DNA from: Clostridium sp. 27_14
Lineage (GTDB): Bacteria; Bacillota; Clostridia; TANB77; CAG-508
Direction of reading: 5' to 3'
DNA length: 28,874 bases
Assembly (NCBI GenBank): GCA_001916035.1
Contig: MNRQ01000021.1
Location: 1-28,874 of the forward strand
Made by a program: the position numbers and the translations under genes. The notes under the pieces were generated by a model that saw only the letters and a list, made by a program, of their open reading frames with translations, searched no databases and was not told the origin of the DNA. This document shows positions 7,573 through 15,501 of this stretch, piece after piece; positions within the stretch are counted from its first letter, which is position 1; each line of letters starts with the position of its first letter.

Positions 7573-8925
7573 TTATTTTCCTATTACATTAAATGACATT
7601 ACAAAATCTGTTCCATCTTTTAATTGCATATAAAATCTTTCTGATATATCTCCACTATTTTTTTCATTCATATCTCTTATAGTAACTTCTTGTATTGATA
7701 TTCCTGAATCTTCTGAATAATCTCCAAATTCAAAATTATAATGTGATGAAAAATGTTTTTTCATATATTCTTCAAATTTATCTACATTATTTTCAAAATA
7801 AGTTGTTCTAAATTTTTCATCTAAGTAATTAAACATTGTTCTGTAATCTCTTGCATTCATCATTTGTCTTACTTTATCTACATTCATCATTACTTTATAT
7901 TGTGCATTTGATGAATTATATTTTTCATTAAATTTTTCATTATCTAATGTATATGTATCTAGTTTTACTGTATAATTCATAACAGATTTTTCATCAAAAA
8001 TATATAGATTCTCATATTTATCCTTACATACATATTCCTTATTTCCATTTTTATCATTTACAAGATATTGAGTAAATGATAAACTTGATATTTCTTTTAT
8101 ATTATTTTCCACATATTTAGAAAATGTATTATAGTTTCCAAATCTTTTTTCTCTGTAGTCTTTATCTAATAAATTATATCCTTCTTCTCTATTATATAAA
8201 ACTGCATTTTTATAATTAACTAAAATATCTTCTATCATTTGGATGTCATCTATATGTTTAAACTGATATTGATTATATACGTTTTTTTCTATTTCACTAG
8301 TAGCTGTTTTTATTCTATTCTCCAATATTTGATTATTTTCAACATCAACTGGTATTATACCAAATAGTCCATTTTTTCTATCTAATCTCGCTATAACAAC
8401 TCTATCACTTAATTTTTTATTTTCTTTTAATAATTCTATGTCCGCATAAATCATAGTATTATTATCATCAATATCATTATAATACATTTTATTTATCCTA
8501 AAATCATCTGCATTTTTATATTTAAGTATTATATTTTTTATATCATTTTCCAAAATTTTATTATCTTTTAAATACTGACTATCAAGAAATTTATATAAAA
8601 TTTCATATTGTGCTTTTTTATCTTCCTCAGTATAATTAACAGTTCCTTCTATTTTTGAATAATACGAATCTTCATTATATTCTTTAATATATTCAAAATA
8701 CCTCTTTGTAATATCTTTCATAACATAATACATATCTCTAGTTTTAACTTCTTGAATATCTTTTTGTAATTCTATTGGTGTTGTATCAGTTGGAGTATTA
8801 TTAGCAAAATCATTTACGTTTTGGTCTAATTTTTTTATTATCAAAAAATAAACCATAGATAATACACAAATAACAACAATCATTATTATTATAATTTTTT
8901 TCAATATTCTCAATTTACTTTCCAT
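7573..8925 (-). CDS. VirB8/TcpC-like membrane protein with three NTF2-like repeat units
   Basis: A 450-residue protein with one N-terminal membrane segment (residues about 9-30) and a long extracytoplasmic part. I read three related units, roughly 64-200, 226-335 and 345-450. Each has a helix followed by a shared pattern: YKFLDSQYLKD near 111, YNLLDKDYREKRF near 250 and FNYLDEKFRTTYF near 365. Units two and three continue alike (NTFSKYVENN and VDKFEEYMKKHF). This architecture fits NTF2-like domains as in VirB8 and TcpC, the scaffold proteins of T4SS; TcpC has two such units. Start ATG 8925 lies behind AAGGAG, which overlaps the stop of the hydrolase gene only 10 bases upstream, so it is the last gene of that operon. 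The VirB8 role is inferred from fold signs and context, not from a strong motif. Confidence 0.6.
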   Translation of the reverse strand: MESKLRILKKIIIIMIVVICVLSMVYFLIIKKLDQNVNDFANNTPTDTTPIELQKDIQEVKTRDMYYVMKDITKRYFEYIKEYNEDSYYSKIEGTVNYTEEDKKAQYEILYKFLDSQYLKDNKILENDIKNIILKYKNADDFRINKMYYNDIDDNNTMIYADIELLKENKKLSDRVVIARLDRKNGLFGIIPVDVENNQILENRIKTATSEIEKNVYNQYQFKHIDDIQMIEDILVNYKNAVLYNREEGYNLLDKDYREKRFGNYNTFSKYVENNIKEISSLSFTQYLVNDKNGNKEYVCKDKYENLYIFDEKSVMNYTVKLDTYTLDNEKFNEKYNSSNAQYKVMMNVDKVRQMMNARDYRTMFNYLDEKFRTTYFENNVDKFEEYMKKHFSSHYNFEFGDYSEDSGISIQEVTIRDMNEKNSGDISERFYMQLKDGTDFVMSFNVIGK

Positions 8926-8935
8926 TCTTCACTCC

Positions 8936-11900
8936 TTAACTATCAAATCGTATTACACAATACACATCTGCTCTTATCGCTTTTGAATATGGGTCCTTTC
9001 TTTGCACTGTATCATTACTACCACAATTATACCACAATCCGTCACCTATATATATATCTGTATGTGATGAACCACCACTACCGTAAAATAATATATCTCC
9101 TGGTTGCAACATATCCATTGTAGGATTCATAATTTTTGTTCCACCATGTGCCTCTAAAAATGGTAATAATGTAGCACAACTATTTATACCTGTACAATCT
9201 ACCATCCAGTCATATCCTGCTTCATACAATGTCCAAGAAACAAAAGTCGCACAACAAACCGCTCTAGCATTTTTCACATCATTAACAGTTCCTGGCAAGT
9301 CATCTCCTAGACTATAATGATATCCATTACTTGAAATAAAATCATGTACAATTGCAGCTGCATTCACAATATTGCCTCCGTCTTCATAGAACTCATCGAT
9401 TCTATCATAATAACCTGTTTTAAATAAAAGCCACTCAGCCTTTCTTCTAGCATCCACGCCTGGTGAATATACTGATGAATTTCCAACCTTAGCAGTATTT
9501 GGTAAACACATATAATTAGTATAAAGAGGATGTGAAAACATTCCATCATTAGCTGGAACTTTATATTCCAAATCTTTATCTTGATTCCAATATGAAGTAA
9601 AAGCTGAAACAAAATCTTTTCCATTTCTATTAGAAAAAGCTCCACTATCTCCACAGTTATATATTCTACTTACTAACGCATATTTTTGATATTGTGTTAA
9701 ATTTAAACCTCCACACTTAGATTCAACTATCTGTAAAGCTTCGTTTATCTCTTCTTTCTCTAAATTATCAACAAATTCCTTATCAACTTCAGAACCAACA
9801 CTTGTAGGGTATCCCGCCGCAGCAAATCTTTCAGCAAAACCTCCATTAAAAATATCAACACCATATCCTACAGTTATATTTCCATAACCATCATCACCAA
9901 TTATATATTTTGTACCATCCGCACTAAGTGAGCCACTCATACCTTCCCATGCATGAAACCATCTAATAAACTGATCATATCCTCCACCTCTACTCATTGA
10001 ACTAAAAGAACCTGGCTCATAAATACTAAAATCAAATTCTGTAACGCCAAAACTCTCACCTGTTAGCTTATATAGTAAATACTTAGTCAAATCTGTAAAG
10101 CTTGCTGTCTTTTCACCTTTTTCTACAGTAGTAATCAACCATTTAGGTTTCAAATCACTTTTAGCCTCTTTATTATCTTTAAATAATTTAATAAATTTAT
10201 TTTCATTACCTTTAATTTCTGACTCACCTGTATCATATTTTATAGCTATACTATGAGTCGTTATTGTATCTATTTTTGTAGAACTAACATAATAGTAACC
10301 ATGAGTATTTTTATCCAAAACCATTTTTGAAGGTCCTGATGATGAATTTGTAGATACTGAAATATTTTCTGTAACTGTTCCTTTAACACTAGCAACTGTA
10401 TTTATAAGTGCTTTACTATTATCATCATCTGTAGAATTTGATTCTGTTGCTGCCTTTACATCTTGAGCCCAATATACATTAACATTTCTATCACCAACTG
10501 GCGAACTATTACATGCACAATATTTTTGTCCATTTTCATCAGTAGGTGCTTCTATATATATATCTCTCCACGCTCCAGGCTGCCCAGTTCCAGTATCCTC
10601 AACAACATATACTGTTGGATCACCTTCTATCATAATTTGATCTCCTAATTTTAATCCATACGGATCACCATTAGCATGAATAGCAACAGTTCTATTAGGT
10701 GTTGCTTGAGCTCCAGATGCAGTAACACTAGTTCCAAAATTCCCATTACCATCATCATTACAAACATAACAATATGCTGTAGTTTTATAATTTCCTATTA
10801 ACTGTCCCTGAGTTCCTGTTAAAGCCCCCTGTGTAGAATTAAATGATGCAGCAGAGTAGCTTGATTCTTTCGTAAACTTAACGAACCACGTATCAACATA
10901 AGTTAATTCCATTGTATCTGAAACAAATTCTGTCAATTTAACTTCTGATGTACCTCCTTCTGAAGTTCCATCTGCATAAGATATACTAGACTGAGTTGTT
11001 GTTTGCGTTGTAGTAACATTGTCTTCAACAGCCAAAATCAACTCACTTTTTAGCACTAAATCTGTAAAATCAAACATAAAATCTCTATTTTTAACATCAA
11101 TATAATAATCCATCAAATATTCAAAAGGTGTAGTATATTTATCAACAGTAGACCTATAATTAATAGGAGAATTTTTAGAAATAGTTACACCATCATCACT
11201 TGAATAACTCCATTTAGCAGTAATTAATTTCCACTCACCATCTAATGTAAAATATTCCAAAGCCTTAGTATCATTATCTGACACAAGTTTATCAAAATCT
11301 GATTCTGGTATATATTTTAAATCATAAATTTTAGAATTTATAGCTGTTGTAACAGAACCTACTGTAGCACTATTTCCACCCACTGAAGCACCATCTCCAT
11401 AAACTATTTTAGAAATATCAACAATATTTTGTCTTGCCTTTGCTGTATCAGATAAACCAGAAGACATTACAACCAAAACATAAGGAGCATTATCTTTAAA
11501 AACAATTGCCGCATCATTTTCCACAGTATCTAACTCACCTGTTTTATTAGCTGTTTGTACTCCACTTGGCACACCATCCGGAATTTTAGAACGCAATTGC
11601 TGAGCTTTTAAATAAGCCATCATCTGCTCAGACGCTTCATAACTTACACATTTATGATTATATATATTTTCCAATATCTTAGCAGCATCTTTAGAAGATG
11701 TATAATTATCACCATTTGCATTACTTTTAAGCATATATCTATTCAATTCAGTATTTGTATACCCATTACTTCTAATGTAATTATTTATTTTATCAAAACC
11801 TAATCTATCAATCATTCTATTAGTAGCAAAATTCTCACTTTGTGTAATCATTAATTTTATATCTGAACTAACTTCTGTAGGAACCATATTTCCTTTAGCC

Positions 11901-14482
11901 ATTTCATCATAAGCAGTAGCCATAATAAACAATTTAATAACACTAGCTGATTGCATCTTAGCATCTGCATTTACAGAAGCAATATCACTATTACTTGTCA
12001 AATCTTTAGCATAAACACTCCATGTTCCAGAAGCAGCACTCTTTAAATATTCTTCCACTTCACTTTGTTTACTTGTATTTGATGATGAAGCACTTGAATT
12101 ATTACTATTATTTGTATTTGAATTATCACCATCTTTTTTAGTATTATTACTATCTGTTGTATCTGTTGTACTAGAAGATGTACCTGCCACATCTTCTCGA
12201 TTCTCTATAGTCTTTACATTTGTTAAATCTGCTTTCTCAAAATGCTGTGTATCACCCGTATAACTAGAATTTCCTAACCATGTCCAACCATATTTAGTAA
12301 ATATTTTATAAATCTCAGAATCTGGTGTAATACAAGCTGCCTTTTCAGTATCTGACCAACCCTCCTGGCTCTTTCTCTCTTTTACATATTTTTTAGCATT
12401 ATCATGGCTAAATGAACCATCTGGATTTATATAAGGATTTATTTGTGGATTTATATCTATAGCCTGTCCTAAAGCATGTTTAGATACTGTATTCTGCACA
12501 CCATCATTAGTAACAACTTTTCTGTCATTAAATGCTGATGTATTATTAGCTTCTATTGAAGCATAATCCAACGCATCACCTGTTAACTTCTTACTACCTG
12601 AAAAATTATCTATTAATTCCATTTTTTCAATAGGATACTTAATCTTGTATAATTCCTGGAAAATAAGTAAAACTTCATCAGCTAATTTTTTATTAACAAC
12701 CATATGTCCCTGTTGAACACTACCATTAAAATCAAAATAAGGTATTGTCAAATATGACAAGTCACTATAATCCACACCAGAAAAATGTTGCATTGAAATT
12801 CCTTCCATTTGCTTTTTAACACTTTCTGGTATATCTTCTTTTGTCCCTAATCCTCCTGTCACAACCGTAGTAGTTTGAGTTGCACCAGTACCTACATTTG
12901 TAAGTGCACCTATTGTTTTATTAGGTGTAACTCTTCTTATACGTATTGCCCCTTGAAAACCATCTTGTCCTTCACCAGTATCTTTTGCTATTATAAGAGG
13001 TGCTACTGAAGATGATGAAGAGCCACCACCATTTAATATCGCACTCTTTATATTATTCCACAAAGTTTTATAACCATTTATTGTAGGATGAGTACCATCT
13101 GAACCTATTTCAACTCCACTTGTAGGATCTATAAATTTTATATAAGAAGAATTAGAGGTACAAAATTCTTTCAATTGTGAAACATAACTTTTAAATTCTG
13201 AAGTATTTGAATCCTTATCTGGTAATAAATTATCAACATAAATAGTAACATTAGAAAATGTACCATGTAATTTTTCCAAAAGCTGTTTCATATAACTTAT
13301 ACCATAATCATAATCATTTGTACCAAGCATAATATTTATACCTTTAACATCACTAACAGATGAAATCTCACTATAGTGATCTAGCCAATACTTAGAACCA
13401 ACGCCCACAACAGCTCTAACAGTACAAGTAGAATCAACTACATTAGCCTCTGATTTCATACCATCTGTAATAGAATCACCAATAAACAAAAATCCGTCTA
13501 AACTTGTAACTTTATTAGCAGAAGAAGTAGTTGTACCAGTAGAAGTAGTAGAAGAGCTATCACTAGAAGATGAACTAGCACCCTTTCCATTATTATATTT
13601 AAAAGTCAAAGGATCAACCTTTTCTCCATCCTTTTCAACTTGAAAATGAACATGAGGTCCAGTTGAAATACCTGTACTTCCTGCTAAAGCAATAACTTGT
13701 CCAGCAGTTACTTTATCACCAACAGAAACCTTTAACTGACTATTATGCATATATTTAGTAACATAACCATTTCCATGATCAATAGCTACATAGTTTCCAG
13801 CACTATCAGAATGTTCAGCAATAGTAACAGTTCCATCTAAACAAGCATATACATTTGCACCTGTAACAGCAGATATATCTATACCACCATGATTTGTTGA
13901 AGCACCAGCAGTAGGTGAATTTCTTAATCCAAAAAAAGAGCTTACATACGTGCTATCTGTCGGCCAATACAAAGTGCCACTAAAATCAGAACCACCTGAA
14001 GCAGCATTAGAAGACTCTCCTATTTTAACATCTGCCTCTTTACCAATCTTACCACCCAAATTAGGATATTGAGTATACAACTCTGCATCAAGCATCTTCT
14101 TAATAACATCTTTTTTCACATACTGACGACTACCTTTATTATATCTTTTAACAACCTCATCTAATTTCTCATCAATACCTTGCTTATATGCCAAATAATA
14201 GCCATCATCAGCATTACCAGCAACACAGATAAGATCTGATATATTATCTATTCCCATAATTTCATAAATATCCGCCGGATTTTTAACACTTTCAACTAAA
14301 TCTGAAATCCAGCTAAAAGCCGTATGAACCATACACACCAATAAAAATATTGGTAAAACCTTCATTACGAAAATAATAAAAGTTTTAGTAAACCACGCAG
14401 CCATTTTAGCCTTTATTTTACCTTTAGTTTTGCCTTTTATTTTTCCTGTAAAATTATTTTTATTATTATCATTTTCTGCCAA
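8936..14482 (-). CDS. Seven-domain peptidoglycan hydrolase of the T4SS (VirB1-like)
   Basis: An 1848-residue type II membrane protein: basic N-terminus, membrane segment about 32-58, remainder outside. Domains in order: M23/LytM endopeptidase about 170-295 (ligands H198, D202, H279; H246 and H277); SGNH esterase about 328-485 (GDS with S337, LGTND 386-390, D462/H465); M15 peptidase about 575-750 (SKHALGQAID with H669 and D676, then H747); serine DD-peptidase/beta-lactamase-like about 805-1030 (S847-x-x-K850, SEN 882-884, KTG 980-982); beta-rich region about 1050-1210; 3D domain about 1228-1340 (EDTG, WRDIYI, RNVNVYW); beta-rich region about 1385-1490; GH24-type lysozyme about 1500-1690 (E1513, then NITVGYG); NlpC/P60-like end about 1700-1848 (C1744, H1807). 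Ser/Thr-rich linkers separate several. Start is TTG 14482 behind GAGGTGAGG. Gram-positive T4SS hydrolases usually carry two catalytic domains, so seven is extraordinary. No frameshift is seen. Confidence 0.9.
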   Translation of the reverse strand: MAENDNNKNNFTGKIKGKTKGKIKAKMAAWFTKTFIIFVMKVLPIFLLVCMVHTAFSWISDLVESVKNPADIYEIMGIDNISDLICVAGNADDGYYLAYKQGIDEKLDEVVKRYNKGSRQYVKKDVIKKMLDAELYTQYPNLGGKIGKEADVKIGESSNAASGGSDFSGTLYWPTDSTYVSSFFGLRNSPTAGASTNHGGIDISAVTGANVYACLDGTVTIAEHSDSAGNYVAIDHGNGYVTKYMHNSQLKVSVGDKVTAGQVIALAGSTGISTGPHVHFQVEKDGEKVDPLTFKYNNGKGASSSSSDSSSTTSTGTTTSSANKVTSLDGFLFIGDSITDGMKSEANVVDSTCTVRAVVGVGSKYWLDHYSEISSVSDVKGINIMLGTNDYDYGISYMKQLLEKLHGTFSNVTIYVDNLLPDKDSNTSEFKSYVSQLKEFCTSNSSYIKFIDPTSGVEIGSDGTHPTINGYKTLWNNIKSAILNGGGSSSSSVAPLIIAKDTGEGQDGFQGAIRIRRVTPNKTIGALTNVGTGATQTTTVVTGGLGTKEDIPESVKKQMEGISMQHFSGVDYSDLSYLTIPYFDFNGSVQQGHMVVNKKLADEVLLIFQELYKIKYPIEKMELIDNFSGSKKLTGDALDYASIEANNTSAFNDRKVVTNDGVQNTVSKHALGQAIDINPQINPYINPDGSFSHDNAKKYVKERKSQEGWSDTEKAACITPDSEIYKIFTKYGWTWLGNSSYTGDTQHFEKADLTNVKTIENREDVAGTSSSTTDTTDSNNTKKDGDNSNTNNSNNSSASSSNTSKQSEVEEYLKSAASGTWSVYAKDLTSNSDIASVNADAKMQSASVIKLFIMATAYDEMAKGNMVPTEVSSDIKLMITQSENFATNRMIDRLGFDKINNYIRSNGYTNTELNRYMLKSNANGDNYTSSKDAAKILENIYNHKCVSYEASEQMMAYLKAQQLRSKIPDGVPSGVQTANKTGELDTVENDAAIVFKDNAPYVLVVMSSGLSDTAKARQNIVDISKIVYGDGASVGGNSATVGSVTTAINSKIYDLKYIPESDFDKLVSDNDTKALEYFTLDGEWKLITAKWSYSSDDGVTISKNSPINYRSTVDKYTTPFEYLMDYYIDVKNRDFMFDFTDLVLKSELILAVEDNVTTTQTTTQSSISYADGTSEGGTSEVKLTEFVSDTMELTYVDTWFVKFTKESSYSAASFNSTQGALTGTQGQLIGNYKTTAYCYVCNDDGNGNFGTSVTASGAQATPNRTVAIHANGDPYGLKLGDQIMIEGDPTVYVVEDTGTGQPGAWRDIYIEAPTDENGQKYCACNSSPVGDRNVNVYWAQDVKAATESNSTDDDNSKALINTVASVKGTVTENISVSTNSSSGPSKMVLDKNTHGYYYVSSTKIDTITTHSIAIKYDTGESEIKGNENKFIKLFKDNKEAKSDLKPKWLITTVEKGEKTASFTDLTKYLLYKLTGESFGVTEFDFSIYEPGSFSSMSRGGGYDQFIRWFHAWEGMSGSLSADGTKYIIGDDGYGNITVGYGVDIFNGGFAERFAAAGYPTSVGSEVDKEFVDNLEKEEINEALQIVESKCGGLNLTQYQKYALVSRIYNCGDSGAFSNRNGKDFVSAFTSYWNQDKDLEYKVPANDGMFSHPLYTNYMCLPNTAKVGNSSVYSPGVDARRKAEWLLFKTGYYDRIDEFYEDGGNIVNAAAIVHDFISSNGYHYSLGDDLPGTVNDVKNARAVCCATFVSWTLYEAGYDWMVDCTGINSCATLLPFLEAHGGTKIMNPTMDMLQPGDILFYGSGGSSHTDIYIGDGLWYNCGSNDTVQRKDPYSKAIRADVYCVIRFDS

Positions 14483-14508
14483 TTACCTCACCTCACTTTG
14501 CACAACTA

Positions 14509-15459
14509 TTATTCCTTAAGCTTTACTTCTATTTTTTCATTATTACTACCAAAATAAACAAAATTATCATCTAAATAAACATCTTCAAAAACCATTTGCT
14601 TAATTCCTATTTTTTCTCGATAAGAATCACTAAACTTAATTTGTAATTGTTTTGTCTCGCCTGATGCAACCTTTAAATCTTCATCTCTATTCTCATACAA
14701 TAAAGATTCAAATTTAACATTATTCTCATCCACAATATATGTAGTATCCGTTTTTTTCCTAGAATCTAAAAGCACTGTAGACTGTCTATTATTTTTTATA
14801 CTAATTGTATATACACTATAATCCATATATACAATTCGATCCTTCACTGTAATTGTTACATTATCCTTAGAACCTGTTTTATTTATTTCTACTTTTCCAA
14901 CAAATCCATTTATATTTAATCTATACTGACCATCTTCTTCTATAACACTAAAATAATCTTGAATATAATTTTGTGAAGAACCTGTACCTGTTGCTAACAT
15001 ATCATCAAAAATTTTAACTAAATATATATATGAATCCGAAGAAGTCCAAGACTGAAAACTATATCTTTTTGATGTTGAAAACTTTGTTTTATAATATTGT
15101 TCTTCAAAAATAAATTCATCAGGATACAATACATTTTTGCAATCATTTGAAAGTAAACCATAAGCCTTTGCAGGCTCATGGTTTTTACAATAGCTTAAAA
15201 AAGTTTCTATTAAATCACCAAAATCATTTTTCTTAGTTCCAGATACTTCCCCACCTGAAACCAATGATTTACTTTCATTATGATATTTGTTTTTTTCCAC
15301 ATCATTAGCTTCTTCAGCTATCTTTTCAGATTCTTCTATACTTTTTTGTTTATATACATTGTTAAATAGTGAAATCATGACCAAAATGAATATTATTACA
15401 ATAATAGTTAAAAATACTTTTCCTCTGTTTTGATTATAAAATCTTATCCACTTGTTCAT
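14509..15459 (-). CDS. VirB8-like bitopic membrane protein
   Basis: A 316-residue protein with an N-terminal membrane segment (residues about 14-33) and an extracytoplasmic part. Residues about 80-190 look NTF2-like: a helix with LIETFLSYCKNHEPAKAYG, then LLSNDC..., resembling the repeat units of the VirB8-like protein at 7573. Residues about 195-316 are beta-rich and resemble an Ig-like fold of the DUF4352 kind (EVDEN-type loops, ending in alternating hydrophobic strands). It lies between the VirB6-like gene (42 bases upstream) and the hydrolase gene (26 bases downstream), where Gram-positive T4SS operons often encode their VirB8/TcpC scaffold. Start ATG 15459 is preceded by GGAAGGAAAG. The family assignment is inferred from topology and context. 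Confidence 0.55.
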   Translation of the reverse strand: MNKWIRFYNQNRGKVFLTIIVIIFILVMISLFNNVYKQKSIEESEKIAEEANDVEKNKYHNESKSLVSGGEVSGTKKNDFGDLIETFLSYCKNHEPAKAYGLLSNDCKNVLYPDEFIFEEQYYKTKFSTSKRYSFQSWTSSDSYIYLVKIFDDMLATGTGSSQNYIQDYFSVIEEDGQYRLNINGFVGKVEINKTGSKDNVTITVKDRIVYMDYSVYTISIKNNRQSTVLLDSRKKTDTTYIVDENNVKFESLLYENRDEDLKVASGETKQLQIKFSDSYREKIGIKQMVFEDVYLDDNFVYFGSNNEKIEVKLKE

Positions 15460-15501
15460 ATTTTATCACTTTCCTTCCTAAATAAAGTTAAAAAGAATTT
15501 T

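Noticed and set aside
8936..14482. M15 (VanY-like) and beta-lactamase-like domains as antibiotic resistance genes
   Set aside because: Both are internal modules of a wall hydrolase and are framed by other wall-cutting domains, so a remodelling role is far more likely than resistance.
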